The notes under the pieces were generated by a model that saw only the letters and a list, made by a program, of their open reading frames with translations, was not told the DNA's origin and did no database searches. Shown in pieces: positions 1 to 7,581 of a stretch of DNA of 41,009 nucleotides. A program made the translations under genes and the position numbers. The stretch is taken from NCBI GenBank assembly GCA_016215025.1, contig JACRMI010000010.1, forward strand, positions 76,331-117,339, given 5' to 3'. This DNA comes from Chloroflexota bacterium (GTDB lineage Bacteria; Chloroflexota; Anaerolineae; UBA4142). Position 1 is the stretch's first letter, and every line of letters starts with the position of its first letter.

Positions 1-84
1 TCCGGTCCGCACGACGCGCCGTACTGGATGACTCACATATCCGATTATATAAAATGGTACGCCAGCAAACTCATCGGGCAATAA
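1..84 (+). CDS. 3' end of an esterase (PF00756-like) paralogue
   Basis: Frame 1 is open from the window edge to a TAA at 82-84 and encodes 27 residues. They contain GPHDAPYWMTHISDYIKWY and align with the C-terminus of the next gene (GVHEDSYWTAHLPDYLMWY), including the presumed catalytic His. It is therefore the tail of a tandem esterase paralogue whose body lies outside the window. The next gene's ATG at 54 lies inside this tail in another frame, a 31-nt overlap. Too short to name more precisely. Confidence 0.8.
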   Translation, partial: SGPHDAPYWMTHISDYIKWYASKLIGQ

Positions 85-1064
85 ATCTCGGCGCGATTAT
101 TTTCGCGGCGATGTGGTTGGCGGCGTGCGCTTCTCAATCAATTGAATCCAAATCCGAGTTGGCTGCTCTGTTGCCTGTCGCGTCCCCCGCCCTTACGCCG
201 CCCGGTTCCCCTTGCGCGCTCACTCCGCTCGAAGACCGCACACCCATCGCGCGTCCAACTGCCACCGCATTACCTCCGCAAACGCCGATACTCATCGGTC
301 GCAGCGCAATGATCGATACGACATTCAGGAGCCAGTTACTCGACCGTGTCGTTCCAATCCTCGTTTATCTCCCGCCCGGCTATGCCGATTCGAATCGACG
401 TTACCCTACGCTTTATTTGCTCGGCGGATTCGCCGGGGATTATCGCGAGTGGAGTTACTGGGGTGTCTGCCAAGCGTTGGAAGCGTTGACGCGCGCTGGG
501 AAAATTCAACCGATGATCGTCGTCATGCCAGACGGCGATCATTCCTATTGGTTCAATCACGCGCCAGTCCCCGGCAGCAACGGCAAACCCTGGGGCGATT
601 ACGTTTGGCACGACGTCGTCGGATTTATCGATCAAAATTTTCGCACGCTGCCTTACGCGCAGAGCCGTGCTATAGGCGGTTTATCCGCCGGTGGACAAGG
701 TGCGTTGATGCTTGGACTCACTCATCCCGAAGTGTTCAGCATCGTCGGCGCGCACAGTCCCTCGTTGCGCGGCGCAGATGGCTCAATCCCATTTTTCGGC
801 ACGCCTGAATATTTCAAACAATACGACCCGCAGTGGCTGATCGCAAACACGCAGACGTGGAAGCAACTGACCATTTGGATTGATGTTGGTAAAGAAGATA
901 CGCAGTGGGGCGGCGTCATTGTTCCGTTTCATGTTTGGCTAGACAAGTTGGGTGTCAAACACGATTTCCAAAATAGCTGGCAGGGCGTCCACGAAGATTC
1001 ATACTGGACAGCGCATTTGCCGGATTATTTGATGTGGTACTCGGCGAAACTGAAGAGCGAGTAA
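54..1064 (+). CDS. Secreted lipoprotein esterase (esterase D/PF00756 family)
   Basis: 336 aa. Residues 1-25 form a lipoprotein signal peptide (hydrophobic stretch, lipobox LAAC with Cys25), so the enzyme is probably membrane-anchored outside the cytoplasm. A Pro/Thr-rich linker (about 26-80) leads to an alpha/beta-hydrolase domain of the esterase D/Fes/mycolyltransferase type. This has an LPPGY start, nucleophile elbow GLSAGG (Ser211), an acid near Asp277-Asp282 (DVGKED) and catalytic His313 (GVHEDSYW). The family hydrolyses carboxylic esters; the substrate cannot be told from sequence. The gene is the second of a tandem pair. Its start overlaps the previous gene, and this ATG is preferred because it yields the complete lipoprotein signal. 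Confidence 0.85.
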   Translation: MVRQQTHRAINLGAIIFAAMWLAACASQSIESKSELAALLPVASPALTPPGSPCALTPLEDRTPIARPTATALPPQTPILIGRSAMIDTTFRSQLLDRVVPILVYLPPGYADSNRRYPTLYLLGGFAGDYREWSYWGVCQALEALTRAGKIQPMIVVMPDGDHSYWFNHAPVPGSNGKPWGDYVWHDVVGFIDQNFRTLPYAQSRAIGGLSAGGQGALMLGLTHPEVFSIVGAHSPSLRGADGSIPFFGTPEYFKQYDPQWLIANTQTWKQLTIWIDVGKEDTQWGGVIVPFHVWLDKLGVKHDFQNSWQGVHEDSYWTAHLPDYLMWYSAKLKSE

Positions 1065-1103
1065 AACGTGCGACGCACCTCAAAGGTGCGTCGCACGTTT
1101 TAC
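1061..1103 (+). terminator. Perfect 20-bp hairpin after the esterase gene
   Basis: Arms 1061-1080 and 1084-1103 are exact reverse complements separated by a 3-nt loop (caa). The left arm contains the esterase stop codon. The stem is flanked by A-rich and T-rich ends (gtaaaa / ttttac), so it could terminate transcription in either direction. Such a long perfect stem may also be an interspersed palindromic repeat. Confidence 0.7.
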
Positions 1104-1116
1104 GTGTCCATACCCC

Positions 1117-1145
1117 TTGTCAACCAAATTTGATTATGCGATAAT
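1117..1145 (+). promoter_or_regulatory. Sigma-70-like promoter of the formate dehydrogenase operon
   Basis: The -35 TTGTCA (1117-1122) and -10 GATAAT (1140-1145) are separated by 17 nt, and each matches consensus at 5 of 6 positions. It follows the esterase hairpin and lies about 120 nt before the NuoE-like start. The predicted leader contains the repeat at 1164-1248. Confidence 0.6.
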
Positions 1146-1163
1146 CACTGCCACTCGCTCAGT

Positions 1164-1248
1164 TGTCATTCTGAGACGCTTCGCGTCATGCCCGCGCGGG
1201 CATGTTTACGGAAAGAAACTTGTCATTCTGAGCGGAGAAGAATGACAG
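1164..1248. repeat. TGTCATnCTGAG-type interspersed palindrome, copy A
   Basis: Two TGTCATTCTGAG cores (1164-1175 and 1221-1232) surround a small palindrome (cccgcgcggg), and the unit closes with AATGACAG. The same family occurs at 18446, 21726, 30837 and 32247. This copy lies in the predicted 5' leader of the formate dehydrogenase operon. Confidence 0.8.
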
Positions 1249-1267
1249 CCTACTCAAAGGTTCAACG

Positions 1268-1759
1268 ATGACAGAAACTCATCAAGGTACAACGTTGCCC
1301 AATTCTCTCGACGATATACTTGCGCGCTGGTCGCCGGTAGGACGCTCTGGATTATTGCCCGCGCTGATCGAATCGCAGGAGCGCCTCGGCTGGCTGTCTG
1401 AACAAACGCTTACGCAAATCGCGAATGGGCTAGCCGTTCCGCTTGCCGAAGTGTTTGGCGTTGCCGATTTTTACGCGCATCTCTACACCCATCCGGTCGG
1501 CAAAAAAATCGTGCGCGTGTGCGATGACGTGCCATGTTATCTCGCTGGCAGCGAAAAAATCTGCCGGTCGATTGAACATCAGCTTGGCGTTGGCGAAGGT
1601 GAAACCACGCCTGACGGTGAATACACATTCGAAATTGTACCCTGTCTTGGTCACTGCGACCATGCGCCGGTGATGATGGTTGGCAACGTTGTGCATGAAA
1701 CTGTAACGGAAGACAAGATTGAAAAAATATTACCCGCGAATCACGCGAATCTCCACTAA
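1268..1759 (+). CDS. nuoE: NuoE-like 2Fe-2S subunit of NAD-linked formate dehydrogenase
   Basis: 163 aa, the usual size of the 24-kDa thioredoxin-like subunit (NuoE/HoxE/FdsG family). An N-terminal helical domain (about 10-75) is followed by the thioredoxin-fold domain with four cluster ligands: Cys85 and Cys90 (CDDVPC), Cys126 and Cys130 (CLGHC). It carries a 2Fe-2S centre next to the NuoF flavin subunit. The nuoF-like gene is directly downstream, and a formate dehydrogenase catalytic subunit ends the operon, so it is most likely the FdsG equivalent. The last residues (PANHANLH) are encoded by one arm of an inverted repeat that also supplies the stop. Confidence 0.93.
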   Translation: MTETHQGTTLPNSLDDILARWSPVGRSGLLPALIESQERLGWLSEQTLTQIANGLAVPLAEVFGVADFYAHLYTHPVGKKIVRVCDDVPCYLAGSEKICRSIEHQLGVGEGETTPDGEYTFEIVPCLGHCDHAPVMMVGNVVHETVTEDKIEKILPANHANLH

Positions 1760-1801
1760 TTTTTTCTTGAATTATTGGCGGAGATTCGCGTGATTCGCGG
1801 G
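1733..1801. repeat. 22-bp perfect inverted repeat spanning the nuoE stop
   Basis: Arms 1733-1754 and 1780-1801 are exact reverse complements of the form cgcgaatcacgcgaatc, with a 25-nt AT-rich loop. The left arm encodes the last residues of the NuoE-like protein. A related sequence encodes the C-terminus of the YprB-like protein (17164-17200), and a weaker relative lies near 30940. The hairpin could partly terminate or stabilise the message between nuoE and nuoF. Confidence 0.85.
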
Positions 1802-1811
1802 AGAATTTATC

Positions 1812-3086
1812 ATGGAAACAAAACTCGTTACAACTAATTTGGGTGTTGTTAATCCCGAAAGCATCGAAGATTATATCGCGCGCGGCGGATTTCGCGCATT
1901 GGAAAGAGTCGTGCGCGATGGACTTGTTAACGAAACTATCGATGCACTCAAAGCGTCAGGACTCATCGGTCGTGGCGGCGCAGCATTCCCCACTGGACTC
2001 AAACGCGAACTCGCGATCAAAGCCGAGCCGACACAGCCATGGCCCGCGCCATCCAACGTTCCCGCGCCATATCGCTACTCGTCGGCGTTCGTCGTGTGCA
2101 ATGCCGACGAATCGGAAACAGGAACATTCAAAGATCGTTTGCTTATGGAAGGCGATCCGTTCCGCATCATCGAAGGCATGGCGATTACGGCATTCGTCAC
2201 GTGCAGCACCGTCGGATTTGTTTACTTGCGCGGCGAATATTCGCTGGCATACGAACGCATTTCGCACGCGATTGATTCGGCGCGTAAACGCGGCTACCTG
2301 GGGCAGAAGATCTTCGTCGATGAATTCGAGTTTGACATCGAAATTCGGCGCGGGGCGGGCGCGTACATTTGCGGCGAAGAAACCGCGCTGTTCGAATCGA
2401 TTGAGGGCAAACGTGGTGAGCCGCGCGTCAAGCCACCATTTCCAACCGACCAAGGATTATTCAATCGACCGACGGTCATCAACAATGTCGAGACCTTTGC
2501 GAATATTCCAGTCATCGCGCTCGAAGGTGCGGACGCGTATCGCAAATTCGGAACGGCGAAATCGCCGGGAACGCGCGTCGTGTGCGTAAGTGGGCCAGTG
2601 AATCGTCCCGGCGCGTACGAGATCGAAATGGGCATTCCATTGCGCGATGTAATTTTCAATCTCGCGGGCGGTCTGCGCGAAGGTAGAGCGTTGCAAGCAG
2701 TGTTGATCGGCGGCGCGGCGGGTGCGTTCCTACGCCCGGACGAAATCGACGTGCCGCTCGATTTTCAATCGCTGGCATCGGTCAATGCAACGTTCGGCTC
2801 CGGCGCGATCATGGTACTCGACGATACGGCGGATTTGCGCGGCGTGCTGTTACGCATCGCACGGTTTTTCAAAGACGAATCGTGCGGCAAATGTTTTCCG
2901 TGTCAATTGGGAACGCAACGGCAGTACGAAATTATCAAGCGGACAAACCTGAAAGGTCTCCAAGACCTGTCAGGTCTACTGGGCGAACTCGGCGCGACGA
3001 TGCGCGATGCATCGATTTGCGGTTTGGGACAGACGGCATCGAGCGCAATTGTCAGCGCAATAGATAAAGGATTGTTGAATGGCTGA
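1812..3086 (+). CDS. nuoF: NuoF-like NADH/FMN/4Fe-4S diaphorase subunit
   Basis: 424 aa. Typical order for NuoF/HoxF/FdsB: FMN/NADH-binding GRGGAAFPTGLK (53-64), NADESETGTFKDR (98-110), GAGAYICGEETAL (181-193), and a C-terminal 4Fe-4S site with Cys358, Cys361, Cys364 (SCGKCFPC) and Cys403 (CGLGQ). It lacks the N-terminal thioredoxin domain of fused forms, which is supplied by the gene upstream. It should pass formate-derived electrons to NAD+, or work in reverse. Residues about 379-389 are encoded by a palindromic repeat (2947-2975). The stop overlaps the start of the flavin monooxygenase gene by 8 nt, suggesting translational coupling. Confidence 0.95.
   Translation: METKLVTTNLGVVNPESIEDYIARGGFRALERVVRDGLVNETIDALKASGLIGRGGAAFPTGLKRELAIKAEPTQPWPAPSNVPAPYRYSSAFVVCNADESETGTFKDRLLMEGDPFRIIEGMAITAFVTCSTVGFVYLRGEYSLAYERISHAIDSARKRGYLGQKIFVDEFEFDIEIRRGAGAYICGEETALFESIEGKRGEPRVKPPFPTDQGLFNRPTVINNVETFANIPVIALEGADAYRKFGTAKSPGTRVVCVSGPVNRPGAYEIEMGIPLRDVIFNLAGGLREGRALQAVLIGGAAGAFLRPDEIDVPLDFQSLASVNATFGSGAIMVLDDTADLRGVLLRIARFFKDESCGKCFPCQLGTQRQYEIIKRTNLKGLQDLSGLLGELGATMRDASICGLGQTASSAIVSAIDKGLLNG
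2947..2975. repeat. Palindromic repeat inside the nuoF-like reading frame
   Basis: Arms 2947-2959 and 2963-2975 pair at 12 of 13 positions around a 3-nt loop (form acctgaaaggtct-cca-agacctgtcaggt). It is translated in frame as part of the loop between the third and fourth Cys ligands of the 4Fe-4S site. The Cys364-Cys403 distance stays near that usual in the family, so the repeat appears to be accommodated. Confidence 0.75.
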
Positions 3087-4311
3087 ACAAATCGAAACGG
3101 TTGTCATAGGCGGGGGACAAGCGGGACTTGCCACGAGCTACTATTTGTCCCGGCACAATCGTGAACATATCGTTTTGGAGCAAGCGGCCCAAGCAGGCAA
3201 TGTTTGGCGCAATGAACGCTGGGACTCGTTCACGTTTGTCACACCGAATTGGATGATCCGAATGCCGGGGGCTGAATACAACGGCAATGCTCCCGATGAC
3301 TTTATGCCGCGCGATGAAATCGTTCGATATTTTGAACAGTATGTCGAACGGTTCCATTTGCCCGTTCGATACAACACCTGCGTGTTATCGATTGAACGAG
3401 ACGAATCTACGGACAGCTATTGCATAGAAACTAACAATGGCGTATTCCATGCGCGCAACGTTGTGATTGCCATTGGACTATTTCAAAAATCCAAGACCCC
3501 TTCGTCCAGTTCTCAGATTTCGCGCGACATACTGCAATTGTCTGCAAGCCAGTATCGTAACCCAGACAGGTTGCCACCCGGTGCAGTGCTTGTCGTTGGA
3601 TCGGCGCAATCCGGTGTCCAGATTGTCGAAGATTTGTTACTGAGTGGTCGCGCCGTTTACTTGGGTGTGGGTAAGGTTGGGCGAGTACCGCGACGCTATC
3701 GCGGCAAGGACATTGTGACATGGCTCTATCAAATCGATTTCTTCAATCGCGTAACCGAAAAGCTGCCTTCGCCGCAAGCCCGGTTTGCAGGTAATCCCCA
3801 AGTTTCTGGAGCGCGCGGCGGGCACTCGATCAATCTTCATCAATTCGCTCGCGATGGTGTGAGGTTGCTGGGTCATATTCAAGCCGTCGACGGCGACACG
3901 ATTTTGCTCGCTCCGGATTTGATGGAGAATTTGGCACGCACAGACAAGTTCGAAACCGACTTGATAAAAATGATCGATGATTATATCGAAAAAAATGGCA
4001 TCGCCGCTCCACTCGAAACCTTGCCGGTGCTGCGTGATGGATTCGAGTCTCCAGTCCTTCGCGAGTTGAATCTCCGGGATGCCCAAATCACCTCGATTAT
4101 CTGGGCAACCGGTTTTGGTTTTGACTTTAGCTGGATCCAATCGGCGGCATTGGATGACGATGGTTTCCCAATTCAGCAACACGGGATCACTGACCAACCT
4201 GGGTTGTATTTTGTTGGACTGCCGTGGCTGCCCGAACAGAGAACGGGATTGCTCTTGGGCGTAGGCGAGAATGCAGCTCATGTCGTCTCGCATATTGCCG
4301 AGAATCGTTAG
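3079..4311 (+). CDS. Flavin-containing monooxygenase-like NAD(P)/FAD oxidoreductase
   Basis: 410 aa. A Rossmann FAD motif GGGQAG lies at 11-16, a second dinucleotide motif GSAQSG at 174-179 (NADPH), and an ATG motif (WATGFGF) near 345. This is the layout of the CzcO/YUCCA-like class B flavin monooxygenase family (hydroxylation or Baeyer-Villiger type); the substrate is unknown. The start overlaps the nuoF-like stop by 8 nt and a methyltransferase follows after 4 nt, so it is co-transcribed with formate dehydrogenase genes although no functional link is obvious. Confidence 0.85.
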   Translation: MAEQIETVVIGGGQAGLATSYYLSRHNREHIVLEQAAQAGNVWRNERWDSFTFVTPNWMIRMPGAEYNGNAPDDFMPRDEIVRYFEQYVERFHLPVRYNTCVLSIERDESTDSYCIETNNGVFHARNVVIAIGLFQKSKTPSSSSQISRDILQLSASQYRNPDRLPPGAVLVVGSAQSGVQIVEDLLLSGRAVYLGVGKVGRVPRRYRGKDIVTWLYQIDFFNRVTEKLPSPQARFAGNPQVSGARGGHSINLHQFARDGVRLLGHIQAVDGDTILLAPDLMENLARTDKFETDLIKMIDDYIEKNGIAAPLETLPVLRDGFESPVLRELNLRDAQITSIIWATGFGFDFSWIQSAALDDDGFPIQQHGITDQPGLYFVGLPWLPEQRTGLLLGVGENAAHVVSHIAENR

Positions 4312-4315
4312 CGAG

Positions 4316-4948
4316 ATGACGGAACAACTTGATATTAACAAGCCCGAATTCTGGGAAGAGATTTATCAACACGGTCGCGCCGGTTGGGATTTGGGCGGTC
4401 CCACGCCAGTCTTTGAACGTCTGATTCAATCAGGTGAATTCAAGCCAGGACACATGATCGTCATTTGCGCGGGACGCGGACACGACGCGCGTGAATTTGC
4501 GCGTCACGGTTATCGCGTCGATGCGGTCGAGTTTGCGGCGGAGGCAGCAGATGCGATGCGCGCGATGAATGACATGCAAAACCCGGTGCTGATCTATCAA
4601 ACCGACATGTTTCATTTATCCAAGGACTTGAACGGGCAGTACGATTACGTTTTGGAATATACGTGCATGTGCGCGATTGATCCCAATCGACGAAACGCGT
4701 ACGCTGATTTGGTCACTCGTCTGCTCAAGCCCGGCGGCATCTACATCGATCTTGCTTTCCCCACCGATCGTCGTAAAGGCGGTCCGCCATTTGCAGTCGT
4801 CGTCGACGAAATTCTCGCCATGTTCACCGCGCGCGGATTCAAATTGCTTCGGCGCGAGATTCCAAACGATTCGGTCCCGCAACGCAAAAGCAATGAAGAG
4901 TTGTTGATTTTTCAAAAAACGAAAAACCCGTTTTCTGAAACCGGTTGA
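4316..4948 (+). CDS. SAM-dependent methyltransferase (thiopurine S-methyltransferase-like)
   Basis: 210 aa from the ATG at 4316, 4 nt after the preceding stop; an upstream in-frame ATG at 4271 would run back into the monooxygenase gene and is less likely. Family features: FWEEIY and GRAGWDLGGPTP at the start, SAM motif I VICAGRGHDAREFA, then YDYVLEYTCMCAI, and LLKPGGIYIDLAF. This resembles the TPMT/DUF-type methyltransferases (PF05724) that methylate thiols or halides. The substrate is unknown. It lies inside the formate dehydrogenase operon, followed after 47 nt by the ferredoxin subunit. Confidence 0.82.
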   Translation: MTEQLDINKPEFWEEIYQHGRAGWDLGGPTPVFERLIQSGEFKPGHMIVICAGRGHDAREFARHGYRVDAVEFAAEAADAMRAMNDMQNPVLIYQTDMFHLSKDLNGQYDYVLEYTCMCAIDPNRRNAYADLVTRLLKPGGIYIDLAFPTDRRKGGPPFAVVVDEILAMFTARGFKLLRREIPNDSVPQRKSNEELLIFQKTKNPFSETG

Positions 4949-4995
4949 TATTTGGTCTAGCATTCAGTCAAGAAAGCAGGTTTTTAGAGGACGAG

Positions 4996-5697
4996 ATGAG
5001 CGATCTGACGCTAACAATAAACGGGCAATCGATTACGGTTACACAAGGCAAAACTATTCTGCAAGCCGCAGCGCAAATCGACAAATCGATACCAACGATT
5101 TGTTATCATCCCCATTTCACCGCGCCATCGTTGTGCCGCATCTGTGTTGTGGAAGTTGAGAAATCGCGCGTGCTGGTGCAAGCGTGCTCGCGTGAATGCG
5201 AGCAGGGCATGGTCGTGCAAACGGACTCGCCGCGCGTGCGTCAAGCGCGCAAAATGATTCTCGAACTCTTGAACAGCGCGGTCGATCTCAGCGCCGCGCC
5301 AGAGATTCAGCAATTAATGCAAGAGTACGGCGCGGATGTGGCGCGTTTTGCCGAAGCGAAGCGACGCGAAATTCCATTGAAAGACGACAATCCATTTTAC
5401 TTGCGCGATTATTCCAAATGCATCATGTGTTGGCGCTGCGTACAAGCATGTGGCGAAGAGGTGCAATGGACATTTGCCATCACCAAAGCCGGCCGGGGAT
5501 TCGATGCGCATATCTCGACATTTTTTGAAAAGCCGATTCCCGAAAGCACGTGTGTGTATTGCGGCAATTGTGTGCAAGCGTGCCCGACCGATGCGCTCAA
5601 GGCGAAACGCGAATTCTGGATCGAGCGTGGACGCGATGTGTCTGAGCTTGTGCGTCATTCGCGTTTGGAAAAAAGAAATCGTCGTAGCGAAAAATGA
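4996..5697 (+). CDS. Free-standing 2Fe-2S/2x4Fe-4S subunit (N-terminal FdsA/NuoG-like module)
   Basis: 233 aa from ATG 4996, preceded by an agagg ribosome site. The N-terminal plant-type 2Fe-2S domain has Cys36, Cys47, Cys50 and Cys64. Two 4Fe-4S motifs follow: Cys142/145/148/152 (CIMCWRCVQAC) and Cys186/189/192/196 (CVYCGNCVQAC). The His-plus-3-Cys cluster that normally follows the 2Fe-2S domain in NuoG, HydA and FdsA is absent; residues 92-112 contain no Cys. In fused formate dehydrogenases this module is the N-terminus of the catalytic subunit. Here the catalytic protein lacks it, so this gene probably provides the electron relay to the NuoE/NuoF-like diaphorase. A HoxU-like role is the alternative. 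Confidence 0.9.
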   Translation: MSDLTLTINGQSITVTQGKTILQAAAQIDKSIPTICYHPHFTAPSLCRICVVEVEKSRVLVQACSRECEQGMVVQTDSPRVRQARKMILELLNSAVDLSAAPEIQQLMQEYGADVARFAEAKRREIPLKDDNPFYLRDYSKCIMCWRCVQACGEEVQWTFAITKAGRGFDAHISTFFEKPIPESTCVYCGNCVQACPTDALKAKREFWIERGRDVSELVRHSRLEKRNRRSEK

Positions 5698-7094
5698 TGT
5701 CAAGTTCGACTTGTCGTTATGCGGACGCAATTCAACGCATCGAGGAGATTCATGCGCGCGATACGCTTGACGTTAATCCGATCGCGTGTTCGCAGCTTTG
5801 GATGCATGATCGCAAGACGCAGTACGCGATTTTACTTTGGCATGGATATACCAGCAGCCCGCGCTTGTATTATCAACTCGCGCCAAAGTTTTCCGATTTG
5901 GGTTATAACGTGTGGACGCCGTGTCTGCCGCATTCGGGGCTTGCCGACCGATTGACGAACGATCATGCGCGCTTGACTCGCGGCGAGATCATTCAATTCA
6001 CAAACGAAACGATTGATGCGGCCTGTGGATTGGGCGATCAACTCATCGTCGGCGGCGAATCGTTGGGCGGAGTCATGGCGGCGTGGGCAGCGCAACAGCG
6101 TGCTCAAGTGAATCGTGCGGTTTTGATTAATACGGCGTTTGCGATACATAATGTGCCAGAGAACTTGAACACACTCTTGGCGCGAATTCTATTGCGCTTG
6201 CCAAACATTTTCGTGTGGTGGGATCCAAGCCAACGCGAAAAGCTGGGACCCGTTCACACCTACCCGCGCTTTTCTACCCACGCGCTCGCGCAAACATTTC
6301 TCCTCGCCGCGCAGATTCATCGTGATGCCAAGACGCAGAAACCCAAAGCGCGATCGATTCTTTCGATCACGAGCGCAAAGGATGTTGCGGTCAACAATCG
6401 CGTCATTGCCGAAATCGTCAACCGCTGGCGCGCGCATGGCGCCGATGTCGCCGAATATCAATTTCAAGGCGATCAGGTTCCTGTGTTGCATGACATTATC
6501 GATCCAACTCAGCCGAAGCAAAACGTCGATTATTTTTATCCGATTCTCATAGACTTGGTTACAAATGAAATAAAAACGGCACGGGTAACATTGCGTGAAT
6601 TTGTCGCCGCTGATTGGGCGACCGCCCTGGCGTATCAATCCGATCCGCGCTATTTGCGTTTCAACGAATGGGAAACGCGCAACGAGATCGACGTTCGCGC
6701 CTTCGTCCAACGTTTCATCGATTGGCAGAGTGAACAGCCGCGTCTGAAATTTCAACTGGCGGTTGAATTCGATGGACGCTTGATCGGCAATTGCGGAATT
6801 CGCATTGCAGACCCTGAGATTCGTAAAGCAGAGTTGGGTTACGAACTCGATCCGAATTATTGGGACAAAGGTTTCGCGACTGAAGCGGCGTCGGCAATGC
6901 TTGATTTTGGTTTTCGCGAATTGCAGTTAGTCCACATCAAGGCATGGTGCATCGCGGACAATATCGCATCCGTGCATGTGCTCACCAAAATTGGAATGAA
7001 ATGCGAAAGCGTCGTGCACGAACAAAAATGGTTTAAGGGGCGCTGGTGGGACGCGCTGACGTTCGGCATTGCGGCAGAAGAGTACAACCGCTAG
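5694..7094 (+). CDS. Alpha/beta hydrolase fused to a GNAT N-acetyltransferase
   Basis: 466 aa; start overlaps the ferredoxin stop (ATGA). Residues 1-295 form a carboxylesterase/lysophospholipase-like hydrolase: oxyanion HGYTSSP (50-56), nucleophile GGESLGG with Ser123, probable acid Asp230, and His266. Residues 296-466 form a RimJ/RimL-type GNAT (RVTLREF start, ELGYELDPNYWDKGFATEA acetyl-CoA region, then NIASVHVLTKIGM). Both halves look complete, so this is a true fusion rather than a read-through. The joint substrate is unknown; two sequential modifications of one acyl or amine compound are possible but unproven. Downstream, the next gene begins with no gap. Confidence 0.85.
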   Translation: MMSSSTCRYADAIQRIEEIHARDTLDVNPIACSQLWMHDRKTQYAILLWHGYTSSPRLYYQLAPKFSDLGYNVWTPCLPHSGLADRLTNDHARLTRGEIIQFTNETIDAACGLGDQLIVGGESLGGVMAAWAAQQRAQVNRAVLINTAFAIHNVPENLNTLLARILLRLPNIFVWWDPSQREKLGPVHTYPRFSTHALAQTFLLAAQIHRDAKTQKPKARSILSITSAKDVAVNNRVIAEIVNRWRAHGADVAEYQFQGDQVPVLHDIIDPTQPKQNVDYFYPILIDLVTNEIKTARVTLREFVAADWATALAYQSDPRYLRFNEWETRNEIDVRAFVQRFIDWQSEQPRLKFQLAVEFDGRLIGNCGIRIADPEIRKAELGYELDPNYWDKGFATEAASAMLDFGFRELQLVHIKAWCIADNIASVHVLTKIGMKCESVVHEQKWFKGRWWDALTFGIAAEEYNR

Positions 7095-7427
7095 ATGCGA
7101 ATTTGGGATTTACCGCCGCGCGTTTTATGTCGGCAGCATTTGTTAGGCGAGCATCGGGAATTGCATGCGCTTTGGGTCATCGTCACGCAAAAGCGCAAAG
7201 GATACGCCAATCACCCAGAGACGAAACGGTGGCACGGCAAATTGCGCGCCTTGTATCATCGGCACGATGCGCTCGTCGTGGAAATGACGCGGCGCGGTTA
7301 TCGCCATCACACCGATTTGGATCGGCGATTGGCGCGGGGACAGGCGACGCAAACCGAATTCGTCGATTCGATTCGCGCGCAGAAACAAAATTTGCGCGCG
7401 AAAAAGTGTGAATGCAAGGTGAGGTGA
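7095..7427 (+). CDS. Pyrimidine-dimer DNA glycosylase-like protein (T4 EndoV family)
   Basis: 110 aa. The start MRIWDLPPRVL followed by LLGEHRELHAL resembles the conserved N-terminus of PF03013 proteins (MRLW...LLGQHRELHAL). A later LYHRHDALVVEMTRRGYRHH matches the helix that follows. T4 endonuclease V removes UV-induced pyrimidine dimers. The protein is slightly shorter than T4 EndoV, and the catalytic N-terminal Thr of T4 is not evident, so the activity may differ. The ATG follows the previous stop directly. Confidence 0.7.
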   Translation: MRIWDLPPRVLCRQHLLGEHRELHALWVIVTQKRKGYANHPETKRWHGKLRALYHRHDALVVEMTRRGYRHHTDLDRRLARGQATQTEFVDSIRAQKQNLRAKKCECKVR

Positions 7428-7431
7428 GCGA

Positions 7432-7581
7432 ATGATTTATCAAACGGCGTCCAAGTCAAGCGCGATCCGCTCGAAAAATGCAAACAGGCAAGATACAGTC
7501 AAACGCTTTACGTCGATGTTGTATGCGAACTGCTTCGCGCCGGTAGGGTTTGTCGAGTATGCTTTGGTTGCAGAAAAATGA
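7432..7581 (+). CDS. Small ORF of 49 aa, doubtful
   Basis: ATG at 7432 and TGA at 7579-7581 overlap the next gene's ATG (ATGA). No domain, signal or motif is recognised. The same stretch is also open from 7428 in the frame of the downstream DinB-like gene but has no start codon there. It is therefore either a short coupled peptide or decayed coding DNA. Confidence 0.25.
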   Translation: MIYQTASKSSAIRSKNANRQDTVKRFTSMLYANCFAPVGFVEYALVAEK

